The notes under the pieces were generated by a model that was not told the origin of the DNA, made no database searches, and saw only the letters and a program-made list of their open reading frames with translations. The position numbers were made by a program, and so were the translations under genes. This document shows positions 18,521 through 27,885 of a DNA stretch of 64,000 bases, piece after piece (position 1 is the first letter of the stretch; the number at the start of each line of letters is the position of its first letter). Source of the stretch: Bacteroidales bacterium (GTDB taxonomy: Bacteria; Bacteroidota; Bacteroidia; Bacteroidales; WCHB1-69). The DNA is taken from contig JAFPXF010000051.1 of NCBI GenBank assembly GCA_017394765.1, forward strand, positions 1 to 64,000. The letters are read 5' to 3'.

Positions 18521-19697
18521 CTATTTGTTCTCATTGATAAATCTGCAGAACTCCACCAAACTCTGTTGGATGACACTTCCAACCTGCATCTGTTCTTTGT
18601 ATAAAGCCACCATAGTAGGTGACATACTACGGTTCAGGGCAAATCGCACCACCTCCATGTCCGCCTCTTTGCAAAGAAGGATTCCAACGCTCGGATTTTC
18701 ATTGGAACGGCGTTCCTCCTGGTCGAGTGCTTCCAAATAAAATTCCAGTTGCCCAAGATCTTTCGGGTGGAATTCCGTCGTCTTCAATTCGATGGCGACC
18801 ATACATTGCAGCAAGCGGTGATAAAACAACAAGTCCACTTTGAATGTCTTACCGCCTACAGTTACTCGATGTTCTTCGTCAATAAACAGAAAGTCTTTCC
18901 CCAACTCCAAGATGAAATCTTTCATGTGGGAAACGATGGACTTTCTCAGTTTCGTTTCTTTATGGCGTTCTGGCAGCCCGAACAAATCGAGATAAACGGT
19001 ATCTTTAAACAGCACACCTGATTGCGGGTATTGCTTTCTCATCATTTCGGACTGAACATTCTTGCTCCCTAACAACGATGACATGACGTCGGTTTTCAAG
19101 GCACGTTGCAATTCCTTGTATTCCAAATGCTCTCGGCCTGCATAAAGTATATAAAACAGCCTTTGCTCATCGTTTTTGCATTGACTCATAATGAGCTGAT
19201 GGTTGCTCCAACCAGTGGCGAACAAAACAGACGGTATTTGTGCCAATTCGATTGGCACATTTTCGGCTTGTTCCATTTGTGCCAATTCAACTGGCACAAA
19301 TTCAGGTGTTGGCATAGTTGAACGATGTTCTGAACGTTCAGCTAAATAATGTTGCATACCGGTAGTGATTGGTGATTTCAACGAAACTTGTTGCAGCATA
19401 GGTTTCATACAATTGTACCATCTTGTATAATGTACGGTAGCTCCAACCTTTTGCCTTGGGGTTGCGCGTATGGATATAATCCGCCAGCATGCGCACTACG
19501 CCGTCACCCCACGCTGATGATTTCAACTTGGTGGAAACAAAACCTCCTACTTCCCACACCATCAACAACGATTCGTTGTTGATGCCATCGGTCACCCTAT
19601 TGCGATGCGTGGCAATGATGCCATACACAGCCTCGAAATCATCCCTGAAAGCCAAGGACGAATTGTTATCCGTATTATTCTCTTTGCTTTTTTTCAT
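18521..19697 (-). pseudogene. frameshifted DUF1016/YhcG-type PD-(D/E)XK nuclease
   Basis: Two overlapping frames make one DUF1016 gene. The first (19338-19697, 119 codons) holds the N-terminal helical domain, with WGDGVVRMLADYIHTR and GWSYRTLYKMVQLY. The second (18521-19408) continues with TGWSNHQLIMSQCK, then the nuclease-like domain FIDEEHRVTVGG, KVDLLFYHRLLQCMVAIELK and LGQLEFYLEALD. The frame changes somewhere in 19340-19408, just after YETYAATSF. Either the gene is broken by a frameshift, or the two parts are made separately; the second frame has an ATG at 19408 that could start it. Intact relatives have ~340-380 residues. An intact paralogue lies at 26755. The linker repeats VELAQ-like units, which may have helped slippage. 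Confidence 0.75.
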
Positions 19698-19838
19698 AGT
19701 TGTACTTTTTCTTGTTGTTCTATTTCAAATCCGTAAACCGAGGTGCTGAGCATTATGTTGGGGGTGGGGTCATTTAGTTTTGTTATTTAGTTAGGATGCC
19801 ATCATATGACATGATGTATATTTTTTACGATTTTCTGT

Positions 19839-20285
19839 TCAACATTCACTTTTTGCAAGAACTCTGTGCACTACTTCATTCGTGATATATCTATAAATTT
19901 GGGGCGGATGAAAATTGGGGGCAAAACTACGCAATTCTTCTAATCCGATGGGATTAATGGCTTTGATTTTTTCTAACTCAATACCGACAGACTTGTTTGA
20001 ATTTTCATAATAAGACAGGAACCGTTGTTCGTCAATGCCTAATCTGTCAGAGTATGAAACCCACATTTCTTTTGGGGAACAAAGTATCAATCCTTTTATT
20101 ATTCCAAAACCTATAATTGCTTTCTCTGGTGCGGATGCGTATATGATGACATAGTCACCTTGTCTGACATTCGGCTTTGTCTTTCTAAGCTCAATGTCTT
20201 TCTCACCAGATATAAGTTTATATGCATATTCTGGTTTTACCGCAATGAATAAATACTTCTGTTTTTTTGCTCTTTTATTTCTCAT
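19839..20285 (-). CDS. ASCH-domain protein
   Basis: This 148-residue protein looks like an ASCH/PUA-fold domain. LFIAVKPEYAYKLISGEKDIELRK is the typical first strand-helix with the 'GxKxxExR' signature, and QGDYVIIYASAPEKAIIGFG is the following strand pair. Such domains bind RNA or nucleotides and recur in toxin-antitoxin and anti-phage gene sets. Its start overlaps the stop of the GNAT-PIN gene by four bases (20282-20285), so the two are translationally coupled. Base composition is visibly AT-rich compared with the housekeeping genes. The C-terminal part (PPQIYRYITNEVVHRVL) is less clear. Confidence 0.8.
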   Translation of the reverse strand: MRNKRAKKQKYLFIAVKPEYAYKLISGEKDIELRKTKPNVRQGDYVIIYASAPEKAIIGFGIIKGLILCSPKEMWVSYSDRLGIDEQRFLSYYENSNKSVGIELEKIKAINPIGLEELRSFAPNFHPPQIYRYITNEVVHRVLAKSEC

Positions 20286-22324
20286 CTCCCTAAATTGTAA
20301 ATGTCAAAAAATATTGCATCTGATACCAAGACAGGTGAAGCAAAAGTATTAACTTTCCTTCCATGACGTGTAAAGACCTCTGTCACAGTTTTATAACTTA
20401 CTGGATGATTGAACACTTCAGTATGACTAAATTTCAAAGTTCTAATATCTTTATTGATATCTTGACCGCATAACTCATAAATATTATTCCACGCATAAAT
20501 CCCATAGTGCTTGTATAATCTAAACAGTTCTTTGGGCTTTCCTGTTTGTACTTCCGTCAGATAAGAAGAGGCCACGATTGATTTTGATCGGGAAAAACCT
20601 TTGTCTCGACCACTCACATACCACAAGATCCTTGCGGGTGCTTTTTCATTTATAGCGTGAGCATGTCGATAATAGACATTTTCAAAACTCCATAATCGGT
20701 CTGGATCTGCACCAAAAATATCTTCGCTCGCAATGCTAAAATCAAACAGTTGTCCTGCCCAATGAGATATAATAGGAATAATATATGTTGGAAGATCCAA
20801 GTTTTTTATCTTCAGGGGAAACAACATGCTTTCAACAGATATTAACTGGGCCTCATTGCTCATATCTATGTCTATCGGAATTCCCGATTCCTGAATAAAG
20901 GAACCGATTTCTTGACGGTCAATCTGCCTGTCTATCGCATATTTAGTATAACAGTCAGATGAGTATGGTACGAAACCAAATTTAAGAAGGATACTTTTCC
21001 ATTCTGGTTTCAAATGGAGCTCCCTTATGACAATCTGCTCTTTGTCGTCTTTCAAACAATCGTTGTTTAATACATAAGAGATGATTTGGAAAAACAAAGA
21101 GTTGCAATACGAATCTTCTAAAACACGAACAAACTCAATTATTACTTTGGACTGCTCTTTTAAGATACCATAAAATGCGACAATCTCATTTTGTCTTTTT
21201 ACAATAAATAGTTTTCCGTTATCGCTGTTTATTAATTGGGCAATCTTATCATTGAATGACTTCTTTGTTTCTCCTCCATTTTGATTCCAAAATTTTTCAA
21301 CACACAATTGCTTGTCTCTTGGATTTGGCTTTGAAATGGAATGGAAAACGACACCTTTCAGCTGATCGGGCAAATACTCATCTTCATGCAAAAGCTGGTC
21401 AATCTGTATGATAAATTCTTGTGGATTAAACAGTTGGGTCGAATACATTGATTCAATAGTATCTCTTCTGTTCAGTATTCCTTCATCATAGGTGATAAAA
21501 TATGGAATATGCGCAGCGATGCAGGAGGCCAATTGTTTTCTGTCGGAGATATCGTTTTCAGAATTACCGTGGATTATTGATTCTAATTCTTTAGCAGCCT
21601 TTTTTTGTTCATCGGCATCGAACTGTGCTTGTGTGAAATTGGCTAAAAAATCTCTGGTTCTTTTTGCTCTCGCTTTGTTATTGTCGCGGTTTACCTCAAT
21701 ATAAATTTCTGGAGAATAGCATAAGTCAGTTTCGTCAGTAAGCCAGTCTGCCAATAAACCGCGAGGATCTTCCGTTGCGTTTTGCGGTTCATTCACTTGA
21801 GCCTCTCTCAATTTCACTATAATGTTAGTATCTAATAATGCCTTTACCTTAAAAGATTCGTAATTGGAAAATAAATCCGGCTGACAGAAACCATACCACC
21901 AAGTGTTCAAGTGGTTTTCCTCAAAGCTCCGACTTCGCACTTCGTTGATTGGAACAAAACCATAATTTTCCCATAATTGTTTAGCATGGACATAATCTGT
22001 TCGGCAGTTCAGTGAAATCCCTCTGAAAGATTTCTGATATTTTTCTCTTAATGCATCCAACAGTGAAGTTGACACCCCTCGTCCTCTATACGAATCAGCA
22101 ACACATAGGTGTACAATGCTAACACGAGAATAGCGGAAAACAATTCTGTACATCAAATAGCCCATCAACTGTTCCTTTTCATGTGCAATAATGATGCATT
22201 TATTTCGTGCATGGTCTTCGAAGCCGCCTTCAGGCATAAAACCCAAAGTGGCAGAATTTTTCCTTCCCAATGCTTTAACTTCATCAAGGAACTTGTTCGT
22301 GTTATCTATGAATTCTATCGTCAT
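20282..22324 (-). CDS. GNAT-PIN-GNAT-PUA-like four-domain fusion protein
   Basis: The 680-residue protein joins four parts. Residues 1-135 are a GNAT acetyltransferase with the acetyl-CoA loop RGRGVS (80-85). Residues 160-315 are a PIN-type ribonuclease domain with a full set of acidic residues: Asp165 (LLDTNI), Glu210 (IYIEV), Asp261 (SDRKQL) and Asp280 (TYDEG). Residues 335-455 look like a second, more divergent GNAT fold (LFIVKRQNEIVAFYGIL, LLKFGFVPY). Residues 560-675 resemble a PUA/EVE-like fold (ARILWYVSGRDKG, PVLVSDAIFF). I chose the ATG at 22324; a TTG at 22333 would add three codons. The gene starts nine bases after the TIR stop and overlaps the ASCH gene. The role is inferred: an RNA-targeting effector, possibly held in check by, or sensing through, the PUA-like part. 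Confidence 0.78.
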   Translation of the reverse strand: MTIEFIDNTNKFLDEVKALGRKNSATLGFMPEGGFEDHARNKCIIIAHEKEQLMGYLMYRIVFRYSRVSIVHLCVADSYRGRGVSTSLLDALREKYQKSFRGISLNCRTDYVHAKQLWENYGFVPINEVRSRSFEENHLNTWWYGFCQPDLFSNYESFKVKALLDTNIIVKLREAQVNEPQNATEDPRGLLADWLTDETDLCYSPEIYIEVNRDNNKARAKRTRDFLANFTQAQFDADEQKKAAKELESIIHGNSENDISDRKQLASCIAAHIPYFITYDEGILNRRDTIESMYSTQLFNPQEFIIQIDQLLHEDEYLPDQLKGVVFHSISKPNPRDKQLCVEKFWNQNGGETKKSFNDKIAQLINSDNGKLFIVKRQNEIVAFYGILKEQSKVIIEFVRVLEDSYCNSLFFQIISYVLNNDCLKDDKEQIVIRELHLKPEWKSILLKFGFVPYSSDCYTKYAIDRQIDRQEIGSFIQESGIPIDIDMSNEAQLISVESMLFPLKIKNLDLPTYIIPIISHWAGQLFDFSIASEDIFGADPDRLWSFENVYYRHAHAINEKAPARILWYVSGRDKGFSRSKSIVASSYLTEVQTGKPKELFRLYKHYGIYAWNNIYELCGQDINKDIRTLKFSHTEVFNHPVSYKTVTEVFTRHGRKVNTFASPVLVSDAIFFDIYNLGR

Positions 22325-22333
22325 CTTTTTCAA

Positions 22334-23107
22334 TTAAAAATGGCTTTGAACCAACTCAATAAAAGCATCTTTTTGTTCATTAAAATTCCGCCAATCTGGT
22401 TGAATGTCATAGTGCTCACATAGTTCACCGTACAATTCATCCAGTTTTGATTTGTCAGTGATATCAGCAGCCTGTTTGACCACATTCAAAAAACCAATCT
22501 CCTTGAACTCTATATTAGGGAACTTAAATGGAAGTACCCGTTTGTAGTCAAAAGCCCATGCAGCACCTAATTCATTTTGGCACACTTCGCTCTTTCTATA
22601 ATTGTCTGACACGAAGCATAATATATAATCACACCTCTTCATTTTGTCGATAATGACATCTCTGAATTCGTCGCCGGTGCGTATGGCTGTATGGTCCAAC
22701 GTGCAAAAAATATCTGTTCTTTTAAATCCACAACCTAGTTGTAATATTTTCTCAACAAACCCTTTTATTATTAGTGCATCATCAGAAGAGTGGCTGATAA
22801 AGAATTTTGGACAGTCTAAAGAATCTTCCTCTGAATGCAGGATATAATTCACCAATTCATCAATTGCACTTTGATGTTTGACTGGATGTAAATCGTATTG
22901 CAACACGTGTTTTCTCAAAGAATCAGATAATAATGGATATTTGACTTTGGTCAAGTCGCACAGAGTAAAAAGCAGGATCTCATATTGTTTGTCAGCACCC
23001 ATTACGGAGAACCATGTACGGCCATTTTGGTTATTTTGAAAATATGCAACATTCTTTGATGCATACTTTGAACAATCTAATGCTCTTTGATAAATGCTTT
23101 TCCCCAT
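22334..23107 (-). CDS. TIR-domain protein with unknown N-terminal region
   Basis: The 257-residue protein carries a TIR domain at about residues 100-210: KFFISHSSDD (beta-A), DIFCTLDHTAIRTGDEFRD (BB loop) and CDYILCFVSDNYRKSEVC followed by the catalytic-type Glu179 (QNELGAAW). TIR domains of this bacterial kind often degrade NAD+ or make cyclic-ADPR signals after phage sensing. Residues 1-99 are mostly helical and not recognised. The ATG at 23107 lies four bases past the methylase stop, with AAAGGGGG a few bases ahead as a possible ribosome site. An ATG at 23125 (MKGGSD...) would overlap the methylase. There is no transmembrane segment. Confidence 0.85.
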   Translation of the reverse strand: MGKSIYQRALDCSKYASKNVAYFQNNQNGRTWFSVMGADKQYEILLFTLCDLTKVKYPLLSDSLRKHVLQYDLHPVKHQSAIDELVNYILHSEEDSLDCPKFFISHSSDDALIIKGFVEKILQLGCGFKRTDIFCTLDHTAIRTGDEFRDVIIDKMKRCDYILCFVSDNYRKSEVCQNELGAAWAFDYKRVLPFKFPNIEFKEIGFLNVVKQAADITDKSKLDELYGELCEHYDIQPDWRNFNEQKDAFIELVQSHF

Positions 23108-23111
23108 ATCG

Positions 23112-26100
23112 CTACCCCCTTTCATACTCCTCTCTCGTTATCCCCATTCCCGGATCCACTACCAGCACCTCGTCGTAGCTCAGCCCGTACAGCTTGTAAA
23201 TGAGGAAGTCTATCTCCGCCTCCCACGCGCCCGTGTCCGCCTGTGGGTCCGCCTTCTTCGCCGCAAGGATCTTGTCAACCAAGGCGATGATGGGCTGCTG
23301 CATTGGAGTCGTATTAGGTATAGGAAGTTTTTCCAAATAAGTCTTAGAAATATTAACTGTCAGTTCTGAATTATTAGAAAAATTGTTAGCATAATACCAA
23401 TTCAAAACATTAGAATTAAGCAATGCTAGAAAATACTTGTATAGATTTTTGAAATCATCTTTAAGAACTATGTTGTTAACCGATGCAAAAGATTTGTATT
23501 TCGAAGTGTCATATGCTACAACGATAGGATGAGCGCCTCCGCTTATTCGTTGGGTAACAAGTTTTTCTTTTTGTTCCCAAAGGTAATCAGGACGTGTTCG
23601 ATGAATCTCAGATTTATTCCATTCTATATATTTGTTTATACCTGTAATAGAATATTTTTTTATACATTTTCCTTCAAGCATAGGAAAACGATTAATACCA
23701 CTATCTGTATATATCAAATCTTTTTTGGCAACAATCCCCTCAATAATATCTATGCAATAATCACCAAAAAGAATTGCGTTTTCGTCAATTTTTCTTGTAA
23801 GCATAATACTTTTCATATCGCCGAAGATATTAAAAGCATAACTTGTGTTGTAGATAAACTGCGATTGTGATATTTTTTTTATTGTAGCATCAATTTCATT
23901 CAATTTTTTCACATCAGTTAAAATCAAAACTTCGTTGTTCGTTTGTACTTTATTTGTTAATTGAAGAATTATTGTTGATGCTGTGACCTTTTCAAAAACG
24001 CCGCTCCCTAAATCGACTATCTGCCCAACTGATGTGTTATCCAAAATGTATTTTCTGATTAAATCATAGGTTGTTGTCCTTAAAATATTATTTGGAACAA
24101 TATACGATAAAATCCCATTCTTTGTTGAGACCATTATCCCTTTCATAATAAACAATGCAAAAAGATTTATTTTACCAGATTGGTTAGCTTTGGATTTAGC
24201 ATTTTTAGATAGTTTTGAAAAGTAATCTTTCTCTATTTGTTTCTTAAAATCAATTGAAAAATGGGCATCACGAGCAAATACATACGGCGGGTTCCCAATC
24301 ACCACATCAAAGCCATCGCCCACTCCGAACATCCATTCGGGGTCAAAGAATGGAGACGAGGTGTGCTGGTCGAACATGTCCCAGGAGGCCAATTGTTGGG
24401 CTTCTTGGTTGCCGATGGAGCCGGATTCTTTCAACATGTCGGCTATTTCGGTGCGCAATGTGGCCACACGCTCTTTGTATTTGCGCTTGGTCTTCACCGT
24501 CTTGGCACCGAAAATGCGATGCTTCGCCTCTTTCAGCTCCTTTTCCTTCTGCTTGATGGCTTCGGAGTCGAAAAGATTGGCCTCTTTTTTCTCCAACCCA
24601 ATCAAGGTGTTGGCCGCCACAAACTTGGCTTCGAGGTTGGGCAACGGACGGATGCCGAAGTTATCTACAGGATTGTTGTTGGTCTTTTGGTCCACCACCA
24701 ACGAGATGAAGAAACGCAATTTACTGATCTGTATGGCGATGGGTTGGATGTCAACACCGTAAATACAGTTCTCAATCAGATAGAGCTTACGGGCGTAGTC
24801 GGGACGGTTGATGCTTTCGTTGAAACTGCGTTCAATGTCGGCCACCATCTCGGCACGCTCCTCGTCTGTGGCGTTGCGGTAGGCTTCGGAGGTCTCACTG
24901 ATGGCATTCTCCACCATAATCTCTTTCCACAAGGCATTGTCGGGGTCTATGCGGTTCAAAACATGCACCATTTGCTGCAACATGCCCATCGGGAAAGCGC
25001 CCGAACCGCAAGCAGGGTCAAGCACCTTGCAGTTGTACAAAGACTGCATGATGGCCTTCTTCTGGTTAGCGGTTAATTCGGGTTCGATGTCATTATATTG
25101 CACCAATTGCCTCAACTTTGGTTCCATGTCGTCTCCGACAGAACGTTTGAGGTGCGCCACAAGGCTTTCGTCCACCATATATTGCACAATCTCACGCGGT
25201 GTGTAGAACGAACCGGTCTGTTTGCGGGCGGTGGTTTGGGTCTCGGGATTGTAAGAAGCCAAAAGATTTTCAAACACTTTTCCGAGAAGCTCAGGGTCAA
25301 GCGACACTTCCTGCTCCAAAGGCGTGTTTTCCTCAATGGTGAAGTTGTAATGGCTCAGGATGTCGATAATGCCCTTTGCACTCACTTTTTTCTTCTTGGC
25401 ATCCCCATACCACTCGGAAAGGTCGATATTACGCCCCACGTCTTCTCCAAAGAACAGATAATCTGGCACGATGAGCTGACGCGAAACGCTTTCGCGGTCG
25501 GTGAACGCATCAATGTAGATGTCGTTGTCCTTGTCATCCAAGCAGTCGAAAAGCCCGCCATTCAAGAACGGGACTTTTTCGTTGGCCAATTTCACAAATA
25601 AATCGGGATTGATGAACAAATCCTCATAGCGCATCAACTTGTTGTTGTCATAATCACCCCGCCCGTTGCGGAAACGGCGTTCCGAAACGGTGTCTTTCCC
25701 CTCGGGCGTGATTGGACTGTTGAGCATGGCGAAGAAGAGGTTCTGCAAGATACCCTTGTAGTAATGGCTCTCTTCGGATTTGCCAAACAGCGTGACCCGT
25801 GCATTGGGGGAGAAACCCTTTATGAGGTTCTCGGCAATGAATTTCTCATCGAAAAACTCCTCGGGGATAAGATGCCTTTGCTTGAGGAACCATACAAAGA
25901 TAAGCCGTGTGATCAGGCGAATCATTGCCTCGGAATTATATTGCTGATTGTCAGATTCTGAGGAAAGATCGTTGGGGAAATGCACCACTTTGACCGCCCA
26001 TGCATACCAGTCGGAAAGTTCGCCATAGAACTTCTTGGTCAGCAGTTCGCTGGAGAACACCTCCATCCAATGCTTGTAGAGTTCGTCGAAGGTGGAATAG

Positions 26101-26663
26101 GCTTTGTCGCGGATGGAGTTCAGAATGTCGATATGCCCCCGGTGCGCGTTTTCACAGTTGATGTTGCGCAAGATGCTCACCTTGCCCAACTTCTCGCCGC
26201 TGCGCCACTGCTGGGTGTATTCGCTGCGCTCGCAGGTGGACAGCGAGAGCTCGTGGCCTTGGCGGATGAACAGGATGACGGGCTGTGCTTTCGCGATGCG
26301 GTTGAACACGCGCGTGAGCGTGGCCGCCGTCGAGCGCGTTAGGCTCACTTCCGGCTTCACCTCCACGGCAAACACAAACAACCCGTTGTATCTCTCTTGG
26401 CCGGCATCGCTCAACGCCGAATCCAATGTGACGCTGTCGGGCTGCTGCTGGAATGTGCGGTCGTCAATCTGGGCGACAAACCAGGTGCCCGTCACCAAAT
26501 CCAACGCCGCGTCAGCAGCTTTCGACAGCCTGTCGGTACTCAACCGGCGGGCGTCGATGGTCTGCGCCGACCCTTTGGTATAACGGATGCCGAGCTCGTC
26601 AAGCAGGGATAGAGAGGCCTCGAACAGCCCGGTATTCACAAATCGTTTCAAACATTCCTTCAT
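23112..26663 (-). CDS. Eco57I/PglX-like adenine-specific DNA methyltransferase
   Basis: This large (1183-residue) protein has an N6-adenine methyltransferase core with motif I DPACGSGAFP (549-558) and catalytic NPPY (791-794). Before the core lie ~500 residues typical of Eco57I/PglX-type enzymes, including GSFYTPREIVQYMV. The C-terminal ~390 residues should recognise the DNA target. No classical PD-(D/E)XK nuclease motif was evident, so cutting is probably done by partners. The stretch 23310-24270 (about residues 798-1117) is strikingly AT-rich against a GC-richer rest. This marks a replaced target-recognition domain. With the helicase at 27888 it forms a two-gene restriction-like module; the DUF1016 gene sits between them. 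Confidence 0.88.
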   Translation of the reverse strand: MKECLKRFVNTGLFEASLSLLDELGIRYTKGSAQTIDARRLSTDRLSKAADAALDLVTGTWFVAQIDDRTFQQQPDSVTLDSALSDAGQERYNGLFVFAVEVKPEVSLTRSTAATLTRVFNRIAKAQPVILFIRQGHELSLSTCERSEYTQQWRSGEKLGKVSILRNINCENAHRGHIDILNSIRDKAYSTFDELYKHWMEVFSSELLTKKFYGELSDWYAWAVKVVHFPNDLSSESDNQQYNSEAMIRLITRLIFVWFLKQRHLIPEEFFDEKFIAENLIKGFSPNARVTLFGKSEESHYYKGILQNLFFAMLNSPITPEGKDTVSERRFRNGRGDYDNNKLMRYEDLFINPDLFVKLANEKVPFLNGGLFDCLDDKDNDIYIDAFTDRESVSRQLIVPDYLFFGEDVGRNIDLSEWYGDAKKKKVSAKGIIDILSHYNFTIEENTPLEQEVSLDPELLGKVFENLLASYNPETQTTARKQTGSFYTPREIVQYMVDESLVAHLKRSVGDDMEPKLRQLVQYNDIEPELTANQKKAIMQSLYNCKVLDPACGSGAFPMGMLQQMVHVLNRIDPDNALWKEIMVENAISETSEAYRNATDEERAEMVADIERSFNESINRPDYARKLYLIENCIYGVDIQPIAIQISKLRFFISLVVDQKTNNNPVDNFGIRPLPNLEAKFVAANTLIGLEKKEANLFDSEAIKQKEKELKEAKHRIFGAKTVKTKRKYKERVATLRTEIADMLKESGSIGNQEAQQLASWDMFDQHTSSPFFDPEWMFGVGDGFDVVIGNPPYVFARDAHFSIDFKKQIEKDYFSKLSKNAKSKANQSGKINLFALFIMKGIMVSTKNGILSYIVPNNILRTTTYDLIRKYILDNTSVGQIVDLGSGVFEKVTASTIILQLTNKVQTNNEVLILTDVKKLNEIDATIKKISQSQFIYNTSYAFNIFGDMKSIMLTRKIDENAILFGDYCIDIIEGIVAKKDLIYTDSGINRFPMLEGKCIKKYSITGINKYIEWNKSEIHRTRPDYLWEQKEKLVTQRISGGAHPIVVAYDTSKYKSFASVNNIVLKDDFKNLYKYFLALLNSNVLNWYYANNFSNNSELTVNISKTYLEKLPIPNTTPMQQPIIALVDKILAAKKADPQADTGAWEAEIDFLIYKLYGLSYDEVLVVDPGMGITREEYERG

Positions 26664-26688
26664 AGTATATGGTTCTTCGTTTTTTATT

Positions 26689-26739
26689 CTTCAATTTTCA
26701 TTTCTGACACATAGTCCCAAGCGATCAGGTCATAGTTGC
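26689..26739. repeat. duplicated 3' end of the helicase gene (copy A)
   Basis: About 50 bases repeat 27886-27934 with only a few changes. On the minus strand they encode NYDLIAWDYVSEM, the last residues of the helicase, but there is no helicase gene here. The two copies flank the DUF1016 gene as direct repeats. Confidence 0.85.
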
Positions 26740-26754
26740 GGCAGAGAAGGTCTT

Positions 26755-27837
26755 TTATTCATTACTTTCGTTTAGTTTATTTTCAATCTCATCGATTGAG
26801 GGCAAAGCACCTTCCAATTTTTCCGGATAGAACTTTTCCAAATCATATTCAGAGATGGCAATGGGCTGGCTGCTGGACTCCAGAGCATACTGAGCTTGTA
26901 TTCTGTCTTTTTCCTTGCAAATCAATAAGCCAATGGTTGGGTTGTCGCGTCCCTCTTTGCGAAGAATGTGATTGCAGGATACAACATATCCACCCAACTG
27001 CCCTATATCGGCAAGTTCGAATTTACCCATTTTCACCTCAATGATTACATAACACGAAAGCTTCAAGTTGTAGAACAGCAAATCGATGAATTGTTCCCGT
27101 TCTCCTACCTGCAGCCGATATTCCTTTCCAACGTAAGCAAAGCCGGTTCCCAACTCTATTAGAAACCGGGTAATGTTCCCAAGTAACTTGTCTTTTAGCA
27201 ATTGCTCATTATAGCGCCCCGTTATTCCCGTAAAGGCAAAGTCGTAGGGATCCTTGGTTAACTCTTGTGCCAAATCGCTTGTTTCTTCCGGCATGGTTCT
27301 GTTGAAATTGGTCAAAGCCTTGCCTTGCCGCTCATACAGGTCTGTGTCAAGGAAATTGAGCAGCACGTTGCGGCTCCAACCATTCTCGACAATCTGATGT
27401 ATGAAAAACAGAGCCTTGTCAGGGTTTGATGAACACTTGTCGATAATATAGCGATGATGCCCCCAGGGTACCATGAACAATTCTGCCACAACCTGTGGCA
27501 ATATTGCTTTTTCAGAATCTGCCACAACTTGTGGCAAATTTTCAATCTGTCTGTTATAAAGCAGATAGAAACTTTTCATATAGCGCAGGTTCCGTTCAGA
27601 AAAACCATCTGTTTGAAGGGCATCCTTCAAGTCGCGGCTTAGCGACGGATAGAACCTGCTTCCATAATGGTTTTCGGCATCACGTTCCACAATATCCTTG
27701 CCAAGTTCCCAATAGAATCTGAGTACTTCTTGGTTCACCTTGACAGAAGCCTTTATCTGGCTTTGGCGGTATCGCAAGACGAGATCTTTCACCCATTGCC
27801 TATAGTCCTTGTCGATAATGCTTATTGATTTACCCAT
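26755..27837 (-). CDS. DUF1016/YhcG-type PD-(D/E)XK nuclease, intact
   Basis: This 360-residue protein is a full-length DUF1016 (YhcG) member: N-terminal helical domain (QVNQEVLRFYWELGKDIVER style, SRFYPSLSRDLKDALQ, GFSERNLRYMKSFYLLY) and a C-terminal nuclease-like domain with FIDLLFYNLKLSCYVIIEVKMG (the D...E-x-K arrangement), IGQLGGYV and NPTIGLLICKEKD. Members are often found inside or beside type I and BREX-like restriction loci. It lies between the helicase and methylase genes, flanked by direct repeats of the helicase 3' end, so it looks like a late insertion into the module. The central LPQVVADSEKAILPQVVAEL is a short tandem repeat. Confidence 0.85.
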   Translation of the reverse strand: MGKSISIIDKDYRQWVKDLVLRYRQSQIKASVKVNQEVLRFYWELGKDIVERDAENHYGSRFYPSLSRDLKDALQTDGFSERNLRYMKSFYLLYNRQIENLPQVVADSEKAILPQVVAELFMVPWGHHRYIIDKCSSNPDKALFFIHQIVENGWSRNVLLNFLDTDLYERQGKALTNFNRTMPEETSDLAQELTKDPYDFAFTGITGRYNEQLLKDKLLGNITRFLIELGTGFAYVGKEYRLQVGEREQFIDLLFYNLKLSCYVIIEVKMGKFELADIGQLGGYVVSCNHILRKEGRDNPTIGLLICKEKDRIQAQYALESSSQPIAISEYDLEKFYPEKLEGALPSIDEIENKLNESNE

Positions 27838-27885
27838 ATTTCAAAAACGATTCTTATTGGTGATTCTTGATTCTACATTTTCCAC

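Noticed and set aside
23112..26663. Self-contained type IIG restriction enzyme
   Set aside because: The N-terminal part shows no clear PD-(D/E)XK site by eye, and the partner helicase with a PLD domain argues for a multi-gene system. A profile search could still reverse this.
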